64,000 nucleotides of DNA from Pseudomonas putida (GTDB lineage: Bacteria > Pseudomonadota > Gammaproteobacteria > Pseudomonadales > Pseudomonadaceae), in assembly GCF_002741075.1 (NCBI RefSeq), contig NZ_CP016634.1, positions 1,968,501 to 2,032,500 of the forward strand. Reading direction: 5' to 3'. The translations under genes were made by a program, and so were the position numbers. The stretch's first letter is position 1. Each line of letters starts with the position of its first letter. Below the pieces are notes generated by a model. The model was given only the letters and a program-made list of their open reading frames with translations. It was not told where the DNA came from and did not search any database. Below are positions 37,548 to 45,355 of this stretch, in pieces.

Positions 37548-37620
37548 TACTTACAAATCATAGAGTTATAAAGACAATCTAACGTTTTAACTTAAATCCG
37601 AACCTACAGATACATCGACG

Positions 37621-37639
37621 AGGGGCCGCAACGGCCCCT
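37621..37639. terminator. Hairpin between convergent genes
   Basis: AGGGGCCG / CGGCCCCT with a CAA loop, between the small secreted-protein gene and the convergent MFS gene. Only TT follows on the plus strand, so it may serve either gene. Confidence 0.55.
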
Positions 37640-37649
37640 TCTGGCCCAT

Positions 37650-38810
37650 TCAAGCCGATGCCGACAACCGCTCCTGTGCCCCCTTGAGCCACCCACCCAG
37701 GCAGGTGATAGCAAAGGCGACCACCAGCGCACTGGTGCCCAACAGGAAGATCAACTGCTGATTCGACCCCTCCACCAGCAGGGCAATCAAGGCCGGGGTC
37801 ACCGCCGCTGCGCCCATCAGGGTGATACTCACCAAGGGCGTGAGCTTTCCGGTCGGGTCGTTGGTGGTGATCAGTGCCATGTAGTACGACAACGACAACA
37901 CCCATCCGAAGTTGATCAGCAGCAGCGCGACGCACAACTGCATCGGCGTGCGGGTATGTCCAGTGAGCATGGCGATCGACACGAAGATCGCCACCAGGCC
38001 CACGGCGATCATCAGCTGGCGGTTGACCCGAGCGCCCAGCAAGGCGGGCAGCCCCGCCCCTGGCAAGCCGCCAATGGCCGACAGGCCGAACGCCCAACCG
38101 ATATCCACCCCGTCGATACCCTGGTCACGCGCCAGTTGGTCGATAAAGCCCCACACGCAATAGATGGCGATCTGCATGAACAGCATGCCCACCAGCGCGC
38201 TGCGCCCTGTGCGCGACGATCCGCCCTGAGCGGGCGTCCCCTCGCCGCTGCCGATCAGCACTGCAGGCTTGCGTGGCAGTGCAAGGCTCGCGCCGCAGAT
38301 CAGCAGGTACCACAGGCCAAAGGAACACAGCGCCGTCACCGTGCCGCTCTGGGCCGCGAGCAGCGGCAAGGCGGCGGAAAACAACGAGTACTCCGGGGTC
38401 TGCAGCAACAGCATCAGGCCGAACGAGCGGTCCTGGTTGGGCAAGCGTCCCAGCGTGGACACCGCATAGGCATACACCAGCCCGGCGCAGGTCCCCGCAG
38501 CCAGGCGCACGAGCAGCAGCATGGCGTTGGTCGAGGCGAAGGCCGTGGCGATGCTCAACGCAACGCACAGCAGGCCCACGAACAGACACAGGCTGCGCCC
38601 GCCCTGGCGCTTCATCAGGATCGGACACAGCAAGGTGCCCAGGGTCATGCCGATCATCTCCACCGAGACGACCCAGCCCTGTTGATCGAGCGACAAGCTC
38701 AGTTGTTCGGTGACCAACCCCATGAAGATAGGCTGTACACCGCAGACGATGAATGAAGTGCAGGCAATGAAGATAAGGGCGGCACGCAGTAGCTTGGAAT
38801 CTTTGATCAT
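37650..38810 (-). CDS. MFS transporter (12 helices)
   Basis: A 386-residue major facilitator transporter. Helices are evident throughout. The loop 2-3 motif is degenerate (CPILMKRQGGRSLCL), and the centre loop is short (IGSGEGTPAQGGSSRTGRSA). Residues such as YAYAVSTLGRLPNQDRSFGLMLLLQTPEYS suggest a solute/catabolite permease rather than a drug pump. It diverges from an amidohydrolase gene across a 388-bp region with a long inverted repeat, so the two probably form a uptake-and-hydrolysis pair for an amide or cyclic-imide nutrient. The substrate is unknown. Confidence 0.88.
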   Translation of the reverse strand: MIKDSKLLRAALIFIACTSFIVCGVQPIFMGLVTEQLSLSLDQQGWVVSVEMIGMTLGTLLCPILMKRQGGRSLCLFVGLLCVALSIATAFASTNAMLLLVRLAAGTCAGLVYAYAVSTLGRLPNQDRSFGLMLLLQTPEYSLFSAALPLLAAQSGTVTALCSFGLWYLLICGASLALPRKPAVLIGSGEGTPAQGGSSRTGRSALVGMLFMQIAIYCVWGFIDQLARDQGIDGVDIGWAFGLSAIGGLPGAGLPALLGARVNRQLMIAVGLVAIFVSIAMLTGHTRTPMQLCVALLLINFGWVLSLSYYMALITTNDPTGKLTPLVSITLMGAAAVTPALIALLVEGSNQQLIFLLGTSALVVAFAITCLGGWLKGAQERLSASA

Positions 38811-38995
38811 GGATGGACCCTGACACGCTGCACAGCGTCACCTGCCACATCAGGTAACCCTGCCCACAGCAGTTGTTTTTATTGTTTGGGGGACTGGGCC
38901 CAAAGCGCTGCGATAGGCGCCTTCGCTTGCCCAGTCCAGCAGCGGCGAAACTGCTCTGGAGTGCCATCCTGGCCCTTGCCTGAAGGCTTTGAAAG

Positions 38996-39088
38996 TTAAA
39001 TATCGGAATCGACTTCAGTGGGCTTTTTAATGCAGCCGATACCGGTGCCTGTATCCAGAAACACACTGCAATCGATGCCGATATTTAA
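38996..39088. promoter_or_regulatory. Widely spaced inverted repeat in the MFS/amidohydrolase promoter region
   Basis: TTAAATATCGGAATCGA (38996-39012) and TCGATGCCGATATTTAA (39072-39088) are inverted copies over 17 bp with one mismatch; the outer 11 bp are perfect. Centres are 76 bp apart, about seven helical turns, suiting two bound dimers and a DNA loop. It is a probable operator; the binder may be the LysR protein encoded at 40453-41340. Confidence 0.65.
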
Positions 39089-39198
39089 TTTGTGAGGCCC
39101 CTGGAGATTCCCTACCGTGTGGCGCTACATCCAACCCAGGGGCCATCGCCCGCCACCGTGCGTTTCGTCGATCCGGCCCCGATGAGAAAAGGCCTGCC

Positions 39199-40416
39199 AT
39201 GAACGACCGTGAGTTCATCAATGCCATCGATGCAGATGGCCTGCCCCTGAACATCGCCGTGAAGAACGGACGCATCACCCACATCGGCCCGCAACGCGCC
39301 GCCGTGGCGTCGGTCGAGACCGTCGACCTGGAAGGTCTGCTGGCCCTGCCCGGCTTCGTCGATGGCCATATCCACCTGGACAAGAGCTTCGTCGGCGACC
39401 GCTGGCGCCCCCACCAAAGCGTCGCCACCCTGCGCGAGCGCCTGGCGGTGGAAAAACGCGAACTGGCCAGCGCCCCGGCCATCTTCGACCGCGCCGATGC
39501 ATTGATCCGCCAGGCCGCCTGCTACGGCACCCTCGCCATGCGCTGTCACGTGGATGTCGATGCCACGACCGGGCTGAGCCACCTGAGCGCCATTCTTGAG
39601 GCGCGGGAGAAGTGGAAGGACCTGATCGACATCGAATTGGTGGCCTTCCCCCAGGCCGGTGTGGTGTCCTGCCCCGGTACCGCCGACGTCCTGGAGTCCG
39701 CCATCCGCGAGGGTGTGCAGGTGGTCGGTGGCATCGACCCGACGACCCTCGACGGCAACGCCGAGGCCCAGCTCGATATCGTGTTCGGTATCGCCGAGCG
39801 CCACGGCGTGAAAGCCGACATCCACCTTCACGAACCGGGCGAGACCTGCATTGCCCAGCTCGAACGCATTGCCGCACGCACCCGCGCGTTGGGCATGCAG
39901 GGCTACGTGGCGGTCAGCCATGCCTATGGGCTGGGCGATGTGTCCGACCTTGTGGTCGACCGGACCGCCGAGGTGCTGGCCGATGCGGGCGTGTCGATCA
40001 TGACCAACGCGCCTGGCGAGCATGCCTTCCCGCCGATATTGCGCCTGCGCGCGGGAGGTGTGCGGGTGTTCACTGGCAACGACAATATCCAAGACGCCTG
40101 GTGGCCCTACGGCAATGGCGACATGCTGCAGCGGGCGATGTTGGTCAGCTATCGCTCGGGCTTCAATACCGACGAGGAGTTGCGGATCGCGCTGGACATG
40201 GCCACCGAGGCCAGTGCCGCCGTGATGGGTAAGACGGACTATGGCCTGAAGGTGGGCAACGAGGCGAGTTTCGTGCTTTTCAAGGCTCCGAACGCGGCTG
40301 CGGCGGTAGCGGCCGCCCTGCATGAGCGGCTGATCGTGCGCCATGGGGCGTTCTGGAGCGGGCCTGCCACCTTGCAGCTTCAGGCTGCCCAGTTCGCTCG
40401 CGAGATGCGCCGCTGA
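39199..40416 (+). CDS. Amidohydrolase, cytosine-deaminase-like (metal-dependent)
   Basis: A 405-residue member of the amidohydrolase superfamily, near the bacterial cytosine deaminase (CodA)/isopropylammelide group. Metal ligands are visible: His57 and His59 in FVDGHIHLDKS, His in DIHLHEPGE, His in VAVSHAYGLG and the catalytic Asp in TGNDNIQDAWWPYG. The pattern HLDK after the HxH pair and the NDNI/DAWWP block are characteristic of CodA relatives. It probably deaminates or hydrolyses a cyclic amidine or imide. The divergent MFS permease and the LysR gene after it suggest an inducible catabolic unit. A specific substrate such as cytosine is not assured. Confidence 0.87.
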   Translation: MNDREFINAIDADGLPLNIAVKNGRITHIGPQRAAVASVETVDLEGLLALPGFVDGHIHLDKSFVGDRWRPHQSVATLRERLAVEKRELASAPAIFDRADALIRQAACYGTLAMRCHVDVDATTGLSHLSAILEAREKWKDLIDIELVAFPQAGVVSCPGTADVLESAIREGVQVVGGIDPTTLDGNAEAQLDIVFGIAERHGVKADIHLHEPGETCIAQLERIAARTRALGMQGYVAVSHAYGLGDVSDLVVDRTAEVLADAGVSIMTNAPGEHAFPPILRLRAGGVRVFTGNDNIQDAWWPYGNGDMLQRAMLVSYRSGFNTDEELRIALDMATEASAAVMGKTDYGLKVGNEASFVLFKAPNAAAAVAAALHERLIVRHGAFWSGPATLQLQAAQFAREMRR

Positions 40417-40419
40417 GCT

Positions 40420-40451
40420 GCCGCCGGGGCGCGCCTTGCGCCCCAGGCGGC
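40420..40451. terminator. Shared hairpin between convergent genes
   Basis: GCCGCC-GGGGCGC pairs with GCGCCCC-GGCGGC around a GCCTT loop with one bulged base, a 13-bp stem. It sits between the convergent amidohydrolase and LysR genes and has no U tract on either side. Confidence 0.6.
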
Positions 40452-40452
40452 A

Positions 40453-41340
40453 TCAGGCCGGTTCGGGTGCTTCGTCGCGCAGGATCCCGATCAGGATGTC
40501 CGCCAGTGCCTTGACCATCGGGTCGGCCGTGGGCCGATAGAAGACCGCCGCCTCGAACACCTTGATCGGCTTGAACCCCTCCTCGCTCCCCAACACCCGG
40601 TGCCCCGGCGTGACCACCCGCGACGGCAACAGGCTGACACCGAGCCCATTGGCCACCGCCTCCTGGATGCCGGCCAGGCTCGAACTGGTAAACCCGATGC
40701 GCCAGCTACGGCCCATGGCCTCGATGGCACTGATCATGTCATCGCGGTACAGGCCGCGCGCAGGGAAGGTCACCAGCGGGATCGGGTCCTGGGCAAAACA
40801 GGGGTATTGCGCGCTGTCGATCCATTCGATGCGCTCGGGCTGGCAGGCATTGGCCTCGCGGCTGTGGCGGCGCTGCTTGATCAGCACCAGATCCAGCTCG
40901 CCGCGGTCGTAGCTGCTCATCAGGTCGCGGCTCAGGCCCCCAGTGATCTCAAGCTTCACCTTGGGGTGCTTGCGGTTGAACGCGGCCAGCGCCGCCATGG
41001 TCTTGCCCGCGACAAAATCGTCCGGCAAACCGATACGCGCCGTCACCGTCACGCCGCCGGACAACGCCTCGCTCAGTTGATTACTCACCGCAAGCAGATG
41101 TCGCGCATAACCCAACAGCATCTCGCCAGCGTCGGTCGGATGCACTTCGCGATTGCTGCGATCGAGCAGTTGATGCCCCACCATCTCCTCCAACCGCCGG
41201 ACCTTCTGGCTGACGGTGGACTGGGTGGAGTGAAGCCTGGCGGCCGCCGTGGTGAAACTGCCGCAATCTGCCACCATCACCACGGCCCGGAGCAGGTCCA
41301 GGTCGTAGATCGATCTATTGGGTTTCGCACTGTCTGTCAT
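40453..41340 (-). CDS. LysR-type transcriptional regulator
   Basis: A 295-residue LysR regulator. The N-terminal winged HTH (about 12-75) has YDLDLLRAVVMVADCGSFTT and AARLHSTQSTVSQKVRRLEE. The C-terminal periplasmic-binding-like effector domain includes ARIGLPDDFVAG and GRSWRIGFTSSSLAGIQEAV. ATG at 41340 is preferred over a TTG two codons upstream; neither has a strong ribosome site. It converges on the amidohydrolase gene and may control the divergent MFS/amidohydrolase promoters 1.3 kb away. It could also act on the methyltransferase gene with which it diverges, 117 bp apart. Confidence 0.9.
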   Translation of the reverse strand: MTDSAKPNRSIYDLDLLRAVVMVADCGSFTTAAARLHSTQSTVSQKVRRLEEMVGHQLLDRSNREVHPTDAGEMLLGYARHLLAVSNQLSEALSGGVTVTARIGLPDDFVAGKTMAALAAFNRKHPKVKLEITGGLSRDLMSSYDRGELDLVLIKQRRHSREANACQPERIEWIDSAQYPCFAQDPIPLVTFPARGLYRDDMISAIEAMGRSWRIGFTSSSLAGIQEAVANGLGVSLLPSRVVTPGHRVLGSEEGFKPIKVFEAAVFYRPTADPMVKALADILIGILRDEAPEPA

Positions 41341-41457
41341 ACGCAAGATTCAGCTTTCGAATACATAGGCATCTGCGCATGATGCCAGAAGCCTTCTACC
41401 TTGGCTTGCACGATCAGGCCTATCCTTGTGCTTGACCATTCCAAAGGGACACTGCCG

Positions 41458-42132
41458 ATGCCCACACCTGAAGCCTCGCTGCTGCACAGTTGGCAGCACA
41501 ACGCCCAAGCCTGGATCGAGGCCGTGCGCAGCGGTGCCATCGAAAGCAGGCGGCAGGTCACTGACCAGGCCATCCTGCTGGCGGTGTTGGGCCGCCAACC
41601 TGAGCACGTGCTGGACCTGGGCTGCGGCGAGGGCTGGTTGTTGCGCGCCTTGACCGAGCGCGGGGTCGCAGTGACGGGCGTGGACGGTGATGCAAGGCTG
41701 GTGCAGGCCGCGCAAGCGGCTGGGTCGCCTCATGTGTTCCAGGCGACCTACGAACAATTAGTTCAAAGGCAGGTAGACGTGGGCCATGAATACGACGTGG
41801 TGTGCGCCAACTTCGCCTTGCTGCACCAGGACATCATCCCGTTGCTCGACGCCATGCGCGCCCTGCTCGCCCCTGGCGGCGCTCTGGTGATCCAGACCCT
41901 GCATCCCTGGACGATGGCCAATGGTGACTACCAGGATGGCTGGCGCGAAGAGACGTTCACCGGATTCGCCGGGCAATGGGCTCCGATGCCCTGGTATTTC
42001 CGCACCCTCTCCAGCTGGTTGAATGCCCTGGACATGGCCGGGCTGCGTCTGGTCAGCCTGCAGGAGCCGCAGCACCCCCAAAGCCCGGTACCGCAGTCGC
42101 TGCTGCTGGTCGCGCAGCGCCAAGTCTTGTAG
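41458..42132 (+). CDS. Class I SAM-dependent methyltransferase
   Basis: A 224-residue methyltransferase of the UbiE/type-11 fold. Motif I is HVLDLGCGEGWLLRAL at about 55-70, with the acidic end of strand 2 in VTGVDGDARLV. Motif II-like EYDVVCANFALLHQD and motif III LLAPGGALVIQTLHPW follow. The C-terminal cap WYFRTLSSWLNALDMAGL probably shapes the acceptor pocket. The start at 41458 has an AAAGGGA site. No neighbouring pathway gene identifies the acceptor molecule. The following 100 bp hold a REP composite. Confidence 0.9.
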   Translation: MPTPEASLLHSWQHNAQAWIEAVRSGAIESRRQVTDQAILLAVLGRQPEHVLDLGCGEGWLLRALTERGVAVTGVDGDARLVQAAQAAGSPHVFQATYEQLVQRQVDVGHEYDVVCANFALLHQDIIPLLDAMRALLAPGGALVIQTLHPWTMANGDYQDGWREETFTGFAGQWAPMPWYFRTLSSWLNALDMAGLRLVSLQEPQHPQSPVPQSLLLVAQRQVL

Positions 42133-42139
42133 TGCCCTC

Positions 42140-42234
42140 TTCGCGGGTAAACCCGCTCCCACCGGGATTGCGCAAGTCTTCAGGGCGGTGCAATCCCGCG
42201 AGGGCTGGCGAAGCTGCAAAGCAGCCCCTCAATC
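42140..42234. repeat. REP composite, inverted copy of the 2.9-kb element
   Basis: Read on the minus strand this matches positions 2896-2991 over about 95 bp: GGGGCTGCTTTGCAGC, a diverged spacer, ATTGC-CGC, AAGACTT(G/A)CGCAATCCC, then the REP core GTGGGAGCGGGTTTACCCGC. It lies just after the methyltransferase stop and probably ends that transcript. Confidence 0.8.
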
Positions 42235-42341
42235 CCTGAACAACCGCTTGGTTACGACACGACCCACACCAGACACGCCAATCACACCCCTCCCCCTTGC
42301 TCCCTTGCTCACCCACCCGCTAGCCTGCCTTCCTCTCCCGG

Positions 42342-43241
42342 ATGGACCCCACCCCCATGCAACCGCGCGACCTTGCCGCCTATTCGTTCCTGGCCATCAC
42401 CTGGGGGCTGTCGTTTCTGGTGGTGCTCAAGGTCGTGCATGCCTTCGGCTGGGTGGGCGCGGTCAGTCTGCGCTCGCTGATCGCCGGCGGCACGCTGGCC
42501 GTGCTGGCGGCGCTGCTGGGGCGGGCGCTGCGCCTGCGGCCCTTGCTCAAGCCGCTGCTGGTCGTGGGCGCCACCACGGTAGCCGGGCAACTGATCGGTC
42601 TGTCCTACGCCACACCGCGGATCGGCACCGCCATGTCGGCGATCCTGGTGGCGACCATCCCGCTGTTCTCGATGATCATCGGCCGCGTCTGGGGCCTCGA
42701 GAAGATCACCCCCCAGGGCCTGGCTGGTCTGCTGCTGGGCGTACTTGGCATCGTGATGCTGGTGGGGTTCCCGGCGCAGGCCGTGACCGAAGACTTCATC
42801 CACGGCTGCATCGCTTCGGTCTTTGGCTGTCTGTGCGCTGCGTTCGGCAGCAACTATGCGAGCCTGCGCCTGCGCGGCCAGGACCCGTGGACGGTCACCG
42901 GTGGCGCCTTTCTCGCTGGCGGCCTGCTGACATTGCCCTTGCTGTGGGTAGTGCCGGTTCCCACCGTGCCCCAAGCCAGCGACTGGCTGCTGCTGGCCAT
43001 CAGTGGCGCGGTGATGAGCGCCACCACCTACGTGCTGTACTTCGGCCTGGTCGCGCGCATCGGTGCCACCCGCACCATCAGCGTGGAGTTCGTGGTGACC
43101 TTGGTGGCCGTGCTGATCGGCGCACTGTTCCTCGGCGAAGCCCTGAGCCTTCTGCAGATGGTGGGCGGTGGGGTGATCCTGCTGGGCTGCATGTTGGTGC
43201 TCGGCGTGCTGCCGGGGCACGCCAAGCGTCTACCCAGCTGA
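42342..43241 (+). CDS. EamA/DMT-family transporter (RhaT-like exporter)
   Basis: A 299-residue drug/metabolite transporter with ten helices in two EamA repeats. The first repeat opens AITWGLSFLVVLKVVHAFG and the second ASVFGCLCAAFGSNYASLRL. IGTAMSAILVATIPLFSMII and ISVEFVVTLVAVLIGALFLGE are the conserved proline/glycine and end-of-repeat blocks. Such proteins export amino acids or metabolites. The start could be 42342 or 42357; neither has a strong ribosome site. It ends directly against the convergent propeller gene, with no spacer. Confidence 0.88.
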   Translation: MDPTPMQPRDLAAYSFLAITWGLSFLVVLKVVHAFGWVGAVSLRSLIAGGTLAVLAALLGRALRLRPLLKPLLVVGATTVAGQLIGLSYATPRIGTAMSAILVATIPLFSMIIGRVWGLEKITPQGLAGLLLGVLGIVMLVGFPAQAVTEDFIHGCIASVFGCLCAAFGSNYASLRLRGQDPWTVTGGAFLAGGLLTLPLLWVVPVPTVPQASDWLLLAISGAVMSATTYVLYFGLVARIGATRTISVEFVVTLVAVLIGALFLGEALSLLQMVGGGVILLGCMLVLGVLPGHAKRLPS

Positions 43242-44153
43242 TCAGGCCCCTGGCACGTCCGGGGCCACATCCTGCGCCTGGGCGGTGCTGGTATCGATCG
43301 GTGGCGTCAGGCGCAGCACCCGGTTGCGCCCGCCTTCGGCGAGCAGATAGCCGCCCTTGCCGTCGGGGACAATGGCCTGGGGCGCCTTGAGGAACGTCAG
43401 CACCGTATGACGCTGACCGTCGGCGTCGATGCGCAACAGCCGTGCGCGGTGGGTGGAGTCTTCGCTGATCCATAGCCCACGCTGATCGCAGAGCAGGAAG
43501 GTGGGGTTGCGCAGGCCGCTGGCCACCACCGGGTCCTGGCCATCCTCGCTCAGCGCACGGATCTGCCCGGCGCTTTTTTCGGTGTAGAGCAGGCGCCCAT
43601 CGCTGCAGCGGGTCAGACCCTCGGTTTCGGTCAGGCCTGAACGCAGGACGTCGAGCTGGCCGCTGTGCCAGTCGTAACGCATCAACCGGCCATTGCCCTT
43701 GCGGTCTTCGATGGCATAGAGGTAATCGCCGTCGTTCCACAGGCCCTGCACGCTTTCGCCGTCGAACAGCCGGGTGACCTGACCGTCCCGGGCAAGGCTG
43801 ACCGGCGCCTTGCCGCCTTCCTGGCTGAATACCCAACCGCCTTGGGCGGCCACCATGCCATCAGGCTTGGACAACCCCTCGATCAGCACCACTCGATCGC
43901 CTTCGGCGGTGATCTTCAGGATGCTGCCACGGCCATCGTCCAGCTCGCGGCTCACCAGCAGGCTACCATCGGCCTGGGGCAGCAGGGAGGCGGCCTTGTC
44001 CACCGAACGGTGGAGTACCTGAACGTCCCAGCCGTCCGCAGCCTGAACCGGGTAGAAACTCTGCCAGGCAAAGAACCCCAAGGCGCTGGCAAGCACTCCG
44101 GCGGTGCTGGCCACCAACACTTTTGCAATACGTGCGCGCAGGGCTCGTGCCAT
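43242..44153 (-). CDS. Membrane-anchored/secreted beta-propeller protein (SMP-30/gluconolactonase-like)
   Basis: A 303-residue protein. ATG at 44153 has AAGGAG upstream. A basic N-terminus and one hydrophobic helix (AKVLVASTAGVLASALGFFAW) act as signal or anchor, so the rest should be periplasmic. The rest shows six repeated propeller-type strands such as DGSLLVSRELDDGRGSILKI, GLWNDGDYLYAIEDRKGN, LTRCSDGRLLYTEKSAGQI and PQAIVPDGKGGYLLAEGGRN. The fold resembles SMP-30/strictosidine-synthase-type lactonases; metal ligands could not be assigned with confidence. It diverges from the sulfonate-type operon, with an AT-rich 205-bp promoter region between, and may act on the same nutrient. Confidence 0.75.
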   Translation of the reverse strand: MARALRARIAKVLVASTAGVLASALGFFAWQSFYPVQAADGWDVQVLHRSVDKAASLLPQADGSLLVSRELDDGRGSILKITAEGDRVVLIEGLSKPDGMVAAQGGWVFSQEGGKAPVSLARDGQVTRLFDGESVQGLWNDGDYLYAIEDRKGNGRLMRYDWHSGQLDVLRSGLTETEGLTRCSDGRLLYTEKSAGQIRALSEDGQDPVVASGLRNPTFLLCDQRGLWISEDSTHRARLLRIDADGQRHTVLTFLKAPQAIVPDGKGGYLLAEGGRNRVLRLTPPIDTSTAQAQDVAPDVPGA

Positions 44154-44291
44154 TGATCGTCTCCTTGAAAGAGGCAAAATCCTAGCAAGTGGATGTGAAA
44201 AAAATGTTGTCTGCCCTCTCCGACCCATCGCCCATAAAAAACAAAACGATATATAAAGAACAAAACAATCTAACTAAATGGAATTAAAAAA

Positions 44292-44320
44292 TTGAAAGGC
44301 CCCACGCGCCTCCTTAGGCT
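44292..44320 (+). promoter_or_regulatory. Predicted sigma-70 promoter of the sulfonate-type operon
   Basis: TTGAAA (44292-44297), a 17-bp spacer and TAGGCT (44315-44320), 38 bases before the GTG start. Upstream 44190-44290 is very AT-rich (for example GATATATAAAGAACAAAAC), which fits an activator-binding region such as CysB/Cbl uses; that regulator is an inference. Confidence 0.5.
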
Positions 44321-44358
44321 GGAGATCACCTACCCAAGCCTTTCAAGGAGCGTTTCCC

Positions 44359-45339
44359 GTGCCTGCCCGTGCCTTTTCTCCCCTTCGCCGCCTGCTGCTC
44401 GGCGGCCTGCTGGCCAGTGTCGCCAGCACTTTGTTGCCGTGGTCCAACGCCTTGGCTGAAGACGCCAAGACCTTGCGTATCGGTTACCAGAAGTTCAACA
44501 GCATCAACATCCTCAAAGGCAGCGGTGCCCTGGAAAAGGCACTGGCCCCTCAAGGCGTGAAGGTCAGCTGGCACGAGTTCGCCGCCGGCCCACAGTTGCT
44601 CGAGGCCCTGAGCACAGGCGCCATCGACCTGGGTCATGCCGCCGACGCGCCCTCGGTATTCGCCCAGGCGGCCGGCAAACCGGTGGTCTACCTGGCAGCT
44701 GAACAGCCCTACCCCCGCGGCATCGGGCTGGTGGTACGCGAGCAGGACCACATCGAGGGCGTCCAGGGGCTCAAGGGCAAGCGCGTGGCCACCGGTCGCG
44801 GCTGGAACGCCCAGTACCTCCTGGCCGTGGCCCTGGAGCAGGCGGGTCTGAGCTACAAAGACATCACCCCCGCCTACGTCAACAACGCCGCCGACGCCGT
44901 GGCCGCCCTGCAATCAGGCAGCGTGCAGGCCGTCACGTTGTGGGACCCATTCCTGGCCGCCGCTGAACGGCAACCGGGCCTGAAGAACCTGCGCGATGGC
45001 AGCGGGCTTTCCAACAACCGCACCTTCTATCTCTCCACCGCCGCCTTCGCCGACCAGCACCGCGCGCTGCTCAAGACCTTCTTCAGCGAACTGGCCAAGG
45101 TCAGCCAGTGGGCCAACGCCAAGCCCGCCGAGGTGGCCAACCTGCTGGCGCCGCAACTGGGCATCGGTGCCGACGTGCTGGAGGTGGCCAGTGAGCGGCG
45201 CAACTACAACGCGGTGCCCATCACCCCACAGATTGTCGCCGAACAGCAGAAGCTGGCCGACACCTTCCAGGGCCTGGGCCTGATTCCTCGCAAGCTGCAG
45301 GTGGCCGATGCGGTCTACCCGGCTTCCGTCCTGCCCTGA
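44359..45339 (+). CDS. Aliphatic-sulfonate-type ABC transporter binding protein (SsuA-like)
   Basis: A 326-residue periplasmic binding protein of the NMT1/SsuA family. The GTG start at 44359 has AAGGAG eight bases upstream. The signal peptide of about 33 residues ends in NALA. The mature part begins KTLRIGYQKFNSINILKGSG and contains VSWHEFAAGPQLLEALSTGAIDLGHAADAP split over the usual ligand loop, plus KGKRVATGRGWNAQYLL. It is followed 16 bp later by a flavin monooxygenase, so it probably supplies that enzyme with a sulfonate or other sulfur compound. No permease or ATPase gene is here, so it must use a transporter encoded elsewhere. Confidence 0.9.
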   Translation: MPARAFSPLRRLLLGGLLASVASTLLPWSNALAEDAKTLRIGYQKFNSINILKGSGALEKALAPQGVKVSWHEFAAGPQLLEALSTGAIDLGHAADAPSVFAQAAGKPVVYLAAEQPYPRGIGLVVREQDHIEGVQGLKGKRVATGRGWNAQYLLAVALEQAGLSYKDITPAYVNNAADAVAALQSGSVQAVTLWDPFLAAAERQPGLKNLRDGSGLSNNRTFYLSTAAFADQHRALLKTFFSELAKVSQWANAKPAEVANLLAPQLGIGADVLEVASERRNYNAVPITPQIVAEQQKLADTFQGLGLIPRKLQVADAVYPASVLP

Positions 45340-45355
45340 CGCCAAGGAGCTGCGC

